Positions 7,070 to 12,432 of a stretch of 12,432 bases of DNA are shown in pieces. Origin of the DNA: an uncultured Lachnospiraceae bacterium (GTDB lineage Bacteria > Bacillota_A > Clostridia > Lachnospirales > Lachnospiraceae); the NCBI GenBank assembly GCA_902766415.1, contig CACXDR010000032.1:1-12432 (forward strand), given 5' to 3'. The notes under the pieces were generated by a model. It saw only the letters and a list, made by a program, of their open reading frames with translations, did not search any database and was not told where the DNA came from. How positions within the stretch are numbered: position 1 is the first letter of the stretch; each line of letters starts with the position of its first letter. Position numbers and translations under genes: made by a program.

Positions 7070-8143
7070 TCAGGCCGCCGGCTCCGCAGCCTCCGGCGTC
7101 CAGTTAAGGTCGCCCTCCATATTCCACTGCTTGAGCTTCCGCCAGCTTTCGAGGTCCCGGTCGAACTGTGCCCAGGCGGGATCCCCCCTCCGGTCAGGCA
7201 GCGGGACCTCCTCGTGGATGCGCCGCCCGATGAACGCCGTGGCCTTGTCGGCGCCCAGCGCGTCCGGGTGGTTATAGCCCCAGAAATCCGTCTCCGGGTC
7301 CATGCCGATCTCCTCCATGCTTTCGGAGAAGTCCCAGAACCTGCCGCCGCGCTCCGTGACGATCCTTTTCACCTCGTTCTTCCGCCGGTAGCTGGTCCCG
7401 GAGAAGTACACCGGCGCGCAGTAGTAGACGACCTCGCAGGGAAGGCCGTCCGTCTCCTTAAGGAGCCGGTCAAGGTACGCCTGCTCGGTCCCGGGAAGCG
7501 GCTCCGCGCTCCCGTCGTCCGTCCCGAGCTCCGAAGGTACCGTCATGCCTCCGGCGTTCCTGCTCAGATACTGGAAGCCGTGGTTCACGTCGTAGAAGGC
7601 ATTGTCCCACTGGCGCCTCTTAAGCCCGTCGGTATGGTAGCGGCCGATGTCGAAAAGATAGTAAAGGAAGTCGTAGAGATCCCCGCCCTGCGCGCGGACG
7701 CATTCCCAGGTGAGCGCCGTCCGGCCAAAGGAGTACTTCATGCTGTCCAGGTTGAACTTCGTGAAGAGCGCCCGGTTCGTCTCGTCCCACTCCTCCGAGG
7801 CAGGATGGCAGCCCGCGACGAAGGGGGCGATGTCCACCATGAGGAGCTTCGGGGACTGCGTTTTCATGACCTCCCTGACACTGTAGGTCATTGCGTTCTC
7901 GAACTGCATGTTGGTCGCGTAGACGCACGCCGGGATTCCAAAGGCGTCCCAGAGGTCCATGGGCGCGATCGCGGAGAACGTGACGCTGGTCCCGACGAAC
8001 ACGACGTCCATGCTGTCCTCCCGCTCGCCGTAGAAGCTCATCAGGCGGTCGTAGCCCCGGCACATATAGGATATATGAATAAAGAGGAACGCGGTCAGGA
8101 GGAACGCGAGTCCCAGGCCGGCCGCCCGCATCGCTTTTTTCAA
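7070..8143 (-). CDS. Membrane-anchored SGNH/GDSL-like protein, partner of the MBOAT acyltransferase
   Basis: 357 residues. A hydrophobic segment at residues 7-26 after Lys/Arg predicts an N-terminal anchor with the rest outside the membrane. The segment VVFVGTSVTFSAIAP (47-61) fits the nucleophile block of SGNH/GDSL-like proteins, with Ser53 as candidate nucleophile. Near the C-terminus, FWGYNHPDALGADKA (287-301) resembles the Asp/His block, with His292 as candidate base. Proteins of this type (AlgJ/AlgX, PatB, DltD analogues) work with an MBOAT protein to place acyl groups on extracellular glycans or teichoic acids. The start is taken as TTG at 8143, because GGAG lies eight bases upstream; the first ATG (8131) has no ribosome binding site. 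It lies 100 nt after the MBOAT gene, and no clear terminator separates them. Family placement is good; the substrate is unknown. No clear terminator follows. Confidence 0.8.
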   Translation of the reverse strand: MKKAMRAAGLGLAFLLTAFLFIHISYMCRGYDRLMSFYGEREDSMDVVFVGTSVTFSAIAPMDLWDAFGIPACVYATNMQFENAMTYSVREVMKTQSPKLLMVDIAPFVAGCHPASEEWDETNRALFTKFNLDSMKYSFGRTALTWECVRAQGGDLYDFLYYLFDIGRYHTDGLKRRQWDNAFYDVNHGFQYLSRNAGGMTVPSELGTDDGSAEPLPGTEQAYLDRLLKETDGLPCEVVYYCAPVYFSGTSYRRKNEVKRIVTERGGRFWDFSESMEEIGMDPETDFWGYNHPDALGADKATAFIGRRIHEEVPLPDRRGDPAWAQFDRDLESWRKLKQWNMEGDLNWTPEAAEPAA

Positions 8144-8151
8144 GGTCTTGT

Positions 8152-8155
8152 CTCC
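8152..8155 (-). promoter_or_regulatory. Ribosome binding site supporting a TTG start
   Basis: GGAG on the minus strand, eight bases before the TTG at 8143. The next in-frame start, ATG at 8131, is preceded only by TTGAAAAAAGCG, so the site decides for TTG. Confidence 0.6.
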
Positions 8156-8243
8156 GAATCAGGTCCCGCCGCGGTACGAAAACGCCGCGCAGGCTGCCTA
8201 AGGCAGGGTGTCTCCGTTCCGCGCTCCGCCCCGCAGGGCGCCG

Positions 8244-9674
8244 TCAGAACTGGAAATAGATGAACTGCTGCGCGTCGTAGGTGTCGCCGTAGCAGCCGTA
8301 AAGAAGGATCGCGAAAAAGAGTCCCGCATAGACCAGGTACCGGACCGGTCCCGGCAGGGAAAAGACGCGCTCCGCGGGGCGGAGCCCCAGGTACTTTAAA
8401 AGGTCCGTCACCATAAGCACAAGGACCGCGCCGAGGAGGATCTTCAGCTCCCGCATGCTTAAGCCCAGGAGGGCCAGCGAGCCGTCCGTCAGGATGCCCG
8501 GGTTGAAGGCGCTGAAAAGGCTCCGGTACGCCATGACAGCCGGGCGCATGCCGCCTGCCCGGAAGAACACGAGCGTTACCGCGAAGAGCAGGAATGTGAC
8601 CAGCCTGGCACCCGGCAGCGTCTTCCGCTTCTCCGGCAGGTATTCTCCCACGACCTGGTAGAGGCCGTTCAGGAACCCCCAGAACACGAAGGACAGGGCC
8701 GCGCCGTGCCAGAGCCCGCTGACCGTGAAGACGATGAGGATGTTCAGGGCCTTCCGCGCCTTGCCCTTCCTGCTCCCGCCGAGCGGGATATACAGGTAGT
8801 CGCGGAACCAGGTGGACAGGGAAATGTGCCAGCGCCGCCAGACCTCCTGGATGCTCGCGGAAAGGAACGGCGCCTCGAAGTTGCTCATGAGGCGGATCCC
8901 CATGAGTCTCGCGGAGCCCGCCGCGATGACGGAATAGCCGTAGAAATCGCAGTAGATCTGGATCCCGAAGACCACCGTCGCGAACGCGACGTAGAACCCC
9001 GGCCACGCTGCCGGGTCCGCGTAGACCGTGTCCGCGATCACGGACGCCCGGTCCGCGATCACCATCTTAAGGAACAGGCCGTAGAGGATCAGGAGCAGGC
9101 CCTCGCGGAACGCATCGTAGGTGAACGTGTGCTTTTCGGAAAGCTGGTGCATGAGGTTCTTCGACCGCTCGATCGGTCCTGCGACCAGCTGCGGGAAGAA
9201 CGAGACGAACAGGGCGTACCGGATGAAATTCCGCTCCGCGGGGATGTCCCCCCGGTAGACGTCGATGAGGTACCCGAGCGCCTGCAGGGTGAAAAAGGAG
9301 ATCCCGACCGGGAGAAGGATGCTGTGCCCGAGGGACAGCGGCGCCGCCCCGGCGATCCCGCGCACCCGGTTCAGGAGCCCGAGCGCAAACTCCGCGTACT
9401 TGAAATAGCCGAGCACCGAGAGGTTTATGAGGAGGCAGGCCGCAAGGACAAGCCGCCGCGCCGCCCGCTCCTTCACCCTTGTGAGGATCAGGGCCCCGGT
9501 GTAGGTGACCGCCGTGCTCGAAAATAGAAGCAGGATATACTTCGGGTTCCACTGCATGTAGAAGTAGTAGCTGGCAAGGAACAGCCAGATGTACCTCCAC
9601 CGGTGCGGCAGCAGATAGTAAACTGCGGTGACAGCGGGAAGGAACACAATATAATGAAGCGTATTGAACAGCAT
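8244..9674 (-). CDS. MBOAT-family membrane-bound O-acyltransferase (AlgI/DltB-like)
   Basis: A polytopic membrane protein of 476 residues, normal for the family, expected to pass acyl groups across the membrane to an extracellular acceptor. Diagnostic blocks are PQLVAGPIER (161-170), QIYCDFYGYSVIAAGSARLMG (239-259), VWRRWHISLSTWFRDYLYIPLGG (278-300), and SGLWHGAALSFVFWG (319-333), whose His323 corresponds to the invariant MBOAT histidine. The C-terminus FIYFQF is also typical. Hydrophobic segments are spread along the whole chain. The frame is open beyond 9674, but the ATG there has GAGGG six bases upstream and gives the usual N-terminus (MLFNTLHYIVFLP). The next gene encodes the SGNH-like partner, so this is a two-gene surface acylation module inserted between murC and dnaD. 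The acceptor (exopolysaccharide, peptidoglycan or teichoic acid) cannot be read from sequence; there is no dltA or dltC nearby to suggest D-alanylation. Confidence 0.93.
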   Translation of the reverse strand: MLFNTLHYIVFLPAVTAVYYLLPHRWRYIWLFLASYYFYMQWNPKYILLLFSSTAVTYTGALILTRVKERAARRLVLAACLLINLSVLGYFKYAEFALGLLNRVRGIAGAAPLSLGHSILLPVGISFFTLQALGYLIDVYRGDIPAERNFIRYALFVSFFPQLVAGPIERSKNLMHQLSEKHTFTYDAFREGLLLILYGLFLKMVIADRASVIADTVYADPAAWPGFYVAFATVVFGIQIYCDFYGYSVIAAGSARLMGIRLMSNFEAPFLSASIQEVWRRWHISLSTWFRDYLYIPLGGSRKGKARKALNILIVFTVSGLWHGAALSFVFWGFLNGLYQVVGEYLPEKRKTLPGARLVTFLLFAVTLVFFRAGGMRPAVMAYRSLFSAFNPGILTDGSLALLGLSMRELKILLGAVLVLMVTDLLKYLGLRPAERVFSLPGPVRYLVYAGLFFAILLYGCYGDTYDAQQFIYFQF

Positions 9675-9732
9675 GTGTTTCCCTCTTCCGGGCGCCCTCC
9701 GGCAAAGCCGGCAGCCTTCCCCGTATTCAGAG

Positions 9733-9786
9733 AAATCCACAAGTTATCAACAATGACTGCTGACGCTTGTGGATTCCTGTGGACAA
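9733..9786. promoter_or_regulatory. Four DnaA-box-like 9-mers in the murC-MBOAT gap
   Basis: Plus-strand AAATCCACA (9733-9741, seven of nine to TTATCCACA) and TTATCAACA (9744-9752, eight of nine); minus-strand GAATCCACA (9768-9776, seven of nine) and TTGTCCACA (9778-9786, eight of nine). Two point each way, within 54 bp. A DnaA role is an inference from the 9-mer matches; the same bases also form the hairpin described separately. Confidence 0.45.
9734..9775 (-). terminator. Long hairpin just after murC, possible weak terminator
   Basis: A perfect 10-bp inverted repeat (AATCCACAAG, 9734-9743 with 9766-9775) encloses a second 6-bp stem. In minus-strand RNA the inner stem is UCAGCA/UGUUGA with one G-U pair; in plus-strand RNA that pair would be an A-C mismatch, so folding favours the murC transcript. 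It starts about 12 nt after the murC stop and is followed by UUCUCU rather than a clean U-tract. It could be a weak terminator, a processing site, or purely a DNA operator. Confidence 0.4.
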
Positions 9787-9787
9787 C

Positions 9788-11188
9788 TTAATTTCCGAGG
9801 AGCTCCTCCCCGATTTTGTAGACATCGCCCGCGCCCATGGTGATGCAGAGATCCCCCGGGGACAGGTGTTCAAGAAGATAGGTCTCGATCCTTTCAAAGC
9901 CCGGAAGGAAGACGGCCTTCCCGGGCTCCTTTTCATTGATCAGGCGGGCAATGTCGCCGGAGCTCACGCCGAGCGTGTCCGTCTCGCGGGCCGGATAGAT
10001 GTCGGCAAGCACCACGTGGTCCGCAAGGGAAAGCGCCTCCGCGAATTCCGGAAGCAGCGCCTTCGTGCGGGAATACGTGTGCGGCTGGAACACGCACCAG
10101 ATCCTTTCGTGGGGATAGTTCCGCGCGGCCTTCAGGGTCGCCTCGATCTCCTGCGGATGATGCGCGTAATCGTCGATCACGGTCACGCTGCCGGCGCCGC
10201 CGCGCGGCATCTCGCCCTTCTTTTCAAAGCGCCGCTCCGCGCCGCCGCATAAGGAAAGCCCCTCCCGGATCTTCTCCGGGGCAATCCCGAGCTCAAGCGC
10301 GGCCGCGATCGCAGCGAGGGCATTCAGGACGTTATGCTCCCCCTGAACCAGCAGCTGCACGCGCGGATACTCCTCCCCGCGGATCACCGGGATGAAGGAA
10401 GCATGGCCGAGCTCGTCGTAGGCGATATCCTTCGCCGTGATATCCGCGTCCTCCGTGCCGAAGGTGACGACTCTTCCGGCAAAATCGCCGATGATATCGC
10501 GGTAGTTACGGATCCCGCGGTTGATGATGACCGTGCCGTCCGCCGGGAGCCGCTTCACGAACAGGCCGAAGGACCGCCGGATGTCGTCAAGATCCTTGAA
10601 GAAATCCAGATGGTCCGCCTCGACGTTCAGGATGATCTCCATGGTCGGGTAGAACGAGAGGAAGCTGTTGGTGTATTCGCACGCCTCGAGAAGGAACGTC
10701 TCGCTCCCGCCGATCCGGATGTTTCCGCCGATCAGGGGCAGCACGCCGCCGATCGAGATGGTGGGGTCAGCGTCCGCCGCCACAAGGATGTGGGAAAGCA
10801 TGGACGTGGTCGTCGTCTTTCCGTGCGTGCCGCTGACCGCGATGCTGTGGCGGTAGCGCCGCATGAGCTGTCCCAGGAGCTCCGCCCTTGAAAGGAGCGG
10901 GATGCCCCTCTCCACGCACGCGCGGTACTCCGGGTTGTCCTTGTGGATAGCCGCGGTAAAGACGGCGCATCCGATCCCGTCCGTGATGTTCTCCTCACGC
11001 TGTCCGTAGAAGACCTTCGCGCCGATCTCTTCAAGATGCTCCGTGAATTCGCTTTTTTTCGAGTCGCTGCCGCTCACGGTGAAGCCTTCCTTTAAAAGGA
11101 TCTCCGCGAGCCCGCTCATGCTGACTCCGCCGATGCCGATGAAATATACATGGACCGGGCTGTCAAAACTGATCCGGTATGCGTCCAT
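9788..11188 (-). CDS. murC: UDP-N-acetylmuramate--L-alanine ligase
   Basis: Joins L-alanine to UDP-MurNAc using ATP, the first step of the peptidoglycan stem peptide, in the cytoplasm. The 466 residues show the whole Mur ligase plan. The N-terminal UDP-binding domain has HVYFIGIGGVSMSGLAEIL (13-31). The ATP loop is SGTHGKTTTT (119-128). The central-domain acid EACEYTNSF (168-176) and NVEADHLDFF (188-197) follow, then GEHNVLNALAA (283-293) and the C-terminal-domain DDYAHHPQEI (339-348). The last motif and the early GIGG block are typical of MurC rather than MurD, E or F. The ATG has AAGGAGG five bases upstream, one of the strongest sites in the window. It begins 33 nt after queT without an intervening terminator, so some murC transcription may come from the queT promoter. 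Confidence 0.97.
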   Translation of the reverse strand: MDAYRISFDSPVHVYFIGIGGVSMSGLAEILLKEGFTVSGSDSKKSEFTEHLEEIGAKVFYGQREENITDGIGCAVFTAAIHKDNPEYRACVERGIPLLSRAELLGQLMRRYRHSIAVSGTHGKTTTTSMLSHILVAADADPTISIGGVLPLIGGNIRIGGSETFLLEACEYTNSFLSFYPTMEIILNVEADHLDFFKDLDDIRRSFGLFVKRLPADGTVIINRGIRNYRDIIGDFAGRVVTFGTEDADITAKDIAYDELGHASFIPVIRGEEYPRVQLLVQGEHNVLNALAAIAAALELGIAPEKIREGLSLCGGAERRFEKKGEMPRGGAGSVTVIDDYAHHPQEIEATLKAARNYPHERIWCVFQPHTYSRTKALLPEFAEALSLADHVVLADIYPARETDTLGVSSGDIARLINEKEPGKAVFLPGFERIETYLLEHLSPGDLCITMGAGDVYKIGEELLGN

Positions 11189-11221
11189 GCCTTCCTCCTT
11201 AGGCGTACCCTGCAGGCCTGC

Positions 11222-11725
11222 TTACACCTGCTCAGGCACAAAAAAACGTTTTCCGTATCGTTCCAGTACTGTCCTTAACGCGTTCCCCAGGATCCCGACG
11301 GAGATCACCTCGCCGATACCGACCGTGAGCATCATGAACGGGATCAGGTCCTCGACGCCGTAAGCATAGCGAAGGACGAAGGGGATGATGAGCGCGTTGG
11401 AAAGGATCGGCGGGACCGCCGCGAGGACGCCCCTGTCACGCAGGACCCTGGTCCCGGCGGCGCCGATCAGCGTCGCGATGCTGCCGAAGACCACGTCCAT
11501 GACCGCCGCGCCGGAAAGGAAGTTCGCGAGGAAGCATCCCACGAACAGTCCGGGGACCGCCGCCGGCATAAAGACGGGGAGAATGCAGAGCGCCTCGGAA
11601 ACGCGGAACTGGATGGGGCCGAAGCTGATCGGCGCCGTCATGTACGTGATGACTGCGTATACCGCAGCCAGGACCGCCGCGAAGGCGAGGTTCAGGGTAC
11701 TGCTGCTGATGTTTGCCTGTTTCAT
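11222..11725 (-). CDS. queT: QueT-family queuosine precursor transporter
   Basis: Small integral membrane protein of 167 residues with about five or six hydrophobic segments, expected to be the substrate-binding S component of an ECF-type importer for preQ1 or a related queuosine precursor. The block ISFGPIQFRVSEALCILP (33-50) and the nearby GCFLANFLSG (63-72) are characteristic of this family. The ATG at 11725 has GGAGG ten bases upstream. The frame is open well beyond this, but the upstream part contains the riboswitch and promoter, so the longer version is not real. No energising ECF components or other queuosine genes are in the window. Regulation by a preQ1-I-type riboswitch in the leader independently supports the assignment. 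murC follows after 33 nt. Confidence 0.92.
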   Translation of the reverse strand: MKQANISSSTLNLAFAAVLAAVYAVITYMTAPISFGPIQFRVSEALCILPVFMPAAVPGLFVGCFLANFLSGAAVMDVVFGSIATLIGAAGTRVLRDRGVLAAVPPILSNALIIPFVLRYAYGVEDLIPFMMLTVGIGEVISVGILGNALRTVLERYGKRFFVPEQV

Positions 11726-11734
11726 TAATAAATA

Positions 11735-11779
11735 TCCTCCGTAGTTTTTTTTAACGTGTGGATGGTTTCGAACACACGT
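11735..11779 (-). promoter_or_regulatory. preQ1-I riboswitch upstream of queT
   Basis: On the minus strand: P1 arm ACGTGTG (11779-11773), a 12-nt loop TTCGAAACCATC (11772-11761), P1 arm CACACGT (11760-11754, perfect 7 bp), then the A-rich tail TAAAAAAAACTAC (11753-11741) and directly GGAGG (11740-11736). Short hairpin, UUCG...ACCAUC loop and AAAAAACUA tail running into the SD are the preQ1-I layout. With no terminator between aptamer and gene, control is probably at translation: preQ1 binding would lock the tail in the pseudoknot and hide the SD, lowering QueT when precursor is plentiful. Confidence 0.82.
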
Positions 11780-11780
11780 G

Positions 11781-11806
11781 ATACCGCCGTTTTCAGACGG
11801 CAGTAT
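11781..11806 (-). other. 5' hairpin of the queT leader
   Basis: Minus-strand AUACUGCCGU pairs with ACGGCGGUAU over 10 bp (one U-G pair) around a 6-nt loop. It begins about at the predicted transcript start and ends one base before the riboswitch P1. In plus-strand RNA the U-G pair becomes a C-A mismatch, so it fits a minus-strand RNA. It may protect the 5' end; no U-tract follows, so it is not a terminator. Confidence 0.5.
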
Positions 11807-11809
11807 CCT

Positions 11810-11818
11810 ATAATACCA
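11810..11818 (-). promoter_or_regulatory. Extended -10 promoter of queT
   Basis: TGGTATTAT on the minus strand matches the extended -10 form TGnTATAAT (hexamer TATTAT, five of six). The -35 region is poor (GTGAAC at 17 bases, three of six), as is common for extended -10 promoters. Predicted start about 11803, at the base of the leader hairpin. Confidence 0.55.
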
Positions 11819-11834
11819 TAGATCGCGCCGGGGT

Positions 11835-12410
11835 TCACCTTTTTTTCGATTTTTTTCTGACAGAAAAACCGAAGGTGCCGAAAAGCCTGCCGAGGCCGTA
11901 ATATTCCCCGTGCGAATACGCAAGGAGCCCGGCCTTCCTTAAGTCGAGCCTCCCGCTCCTGTCAAGGAGCGCCCCGTCGACCGCGACCGCAAGGACCTTT
12001 GCCAGGAACATGTGGTGCGACCCGAGCGGCAGCACCTCCGTCACGCGGCACTCGATGTTCACCGGGCACTCCGCGATCCTCGGGACCTTCACCTTCTCCG
12101 ACGGCTCCCTCGTGAGCCCCGTAAGCGCCCACTTGTCGGTATCCTTCCCCGAACGGACGCCGGCCAGGTCGGTCTCCCGCGCAAGCGCCTCCGTCGTCAG
12201 GTTGATAACGAACTCGCCGCTCTCCTTCAGGAGATGATAGGACCATCGCTCCGGACGGACCGAAATGGAGACCATGGGCGGGTCGGAGCAGACAGTCCCG
12301 GCCCAGGCGACCGTCAGGAAGTTGTCGTTCCCGTTCCCGTCGCCGCAGCTCACCATGACCGCCGGCACCGGATACAGCATGTTTCCGGGCTTCCATACCT
12401 GCTTCGCCAT
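11835..12410 (-). CDS. Flavin reductase-like FMN-binding protein
   Basis: 191 residues from the second of two adjacent ATGs (12410; the first is 12413). It fits the flavin reductase-like (DIM6/NTAB, split-barrel FMN-binding) family: the N-terminal block YPVPAVMVSCGDGNGNDNFL (13-32) and TVAWAGTVCSDPPMVSISV (33-51) form the flavin-binding strand region; DLAGVRSGKDTDKW (81-94) and HGEYYGLGRLFGTFGFSVRK (167-186) are typical of clostridial members. Such proteins bind FMN and move electrons to flavins or small acceptors; the partner and substrate are unknown here. The C-terminus is strongly basic. The ribosome binding site is weak (AAAGCGGTGA just before the start). Its own promoter lies beyond the window, or the gene is downstream in an operon. 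The stop is about 20 bases before the queT promoter, and no clear terminator is visible between them. Confidence 0.85.
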   Translation of the reverse strand: MAKQVWKPGNMLYPVPAVMVSCGDGNGNDNFLTVAWAGTVCSDPPMVSISVRPERWSYHLLKESGEFVINLTTEALARETDLAGVRSGKDTDKWALTGLTREPSEKVKVPRIAECPVNIECRVTEVLPLGSHHMFLAKVLAVAVDGALLDRSGRLDLRKAGLLAYSHGEYYGLGRLFGTFGFSVRKKSKKR

Positions 12411-12432
12411 CATTCACCGCTTTCGTCTTCGA

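Noticed and set aside
8194..8206. CTGCC-TAA-GGCAG hairpin in the MBOAT-SGNH gap
   Set aside because: Five-bp stem without a T-tract; not convincing as terminator or operator.
7007..8263. 418-residue plus-strand ORF opposite the SGNH-like gene
   Set aside because: Mirror frame of a real gene; composition rich in Arg, Val, Pro and His, no domain and no convincing ribosome binding site.
9699..9711. CCGGC-AAA-GCCGG hairpin in the MBOAT leader
   Set aside because: Short and without supporting context; reported here only for completeness.
11212..11221. Perfect palindrome GCAGGCCTGC between queT and murC
   Set aside because: Ten bases, no U-tract and no loop; too short for a terminator and likely by chance in GC-rich DNA.
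11726..11923. 66-residue N-terminal extension of QueT
   Set aside because: It would translate the riboswitch, leader hairpin and promoter and overlap the flavin reductase gene; the ATG at 11725 has a proper SD.

Overview
The window is a GC-rich chromosomal segment of a Gram-positive anaerobe, most likely a high-GC member of the Clostridia close to Lachnospiraceae. The evidence is the pairing of a DnaD-domain protein with a DnaC/DnaI-type loader, an archaeal/eukaryotic-type ProRS, a long divergent PRPP synthetase, a QueT transporter behind a preQ1-I-type riboswitch, and strong AAGGAG/GGAGG ribosome binding sites. Every supported gene reads on the minus strand, so transcription runs from the right end (12432) to the left end (1). 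The long plus-strand ORFs are GC-rich shadows.

In transcription order: (i) a flavin reductase-like FMN protein (11835-12410). (ii) A compact leader with an extended -10 promoter, a 5' hairpin and a preQ1-I aptamer that abuts the SD of queT (11222-11725). (iii) murC (9788-11188), 33 nt after queT. (iv) A 113-nt gap with a perfect 10-bp inverted repeat and four DnaA-box-like 9-mers. (v) A two-gene cell-surface acylation cassette, an MBOAT O-acyltransferase (8244-9674) and a membrane-anchored SGNH-like protein (7070-8143, TTG start). (vi) A 169-nt gap with a second DnaA-box-like cluster and a good promoter. (vii) A tightly spaced run of dnaD-like (5566-6900), dnaC-like (4554-5543), PRPP synthetase (3323-4513) and proS (1870-3309). 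(viii) A long terminator-like hairpin squeezed in front of cca (477-1766). (ix) The start of an exported protein of unknown function that runs off the left edge.

Functionally this is mostly housekeeping: helicase loading, PRPP supply, Pro-tRNA synthesis, tRNA CCA end maintenance, the first amino-acid addition in peptidoglycan synthesis, and queuosine precursor uptake. The less ordinary parts are in the intergenic DNA: the queT riboswitch leader, and two clusters of DnaA-box-like sequence that bracket the acylation cassette, one of them just upstream of the replication-initiation gene pair. I see no tRNA, rRNA, CRISPR array, insertion sequence, phage gene or toxin-antitoxin pair, and no gene set that looks like an undescribed defence or biosynthetic system. 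No stretch longer than 300 bases lacks a gene; the largest gap is 6901-7069.
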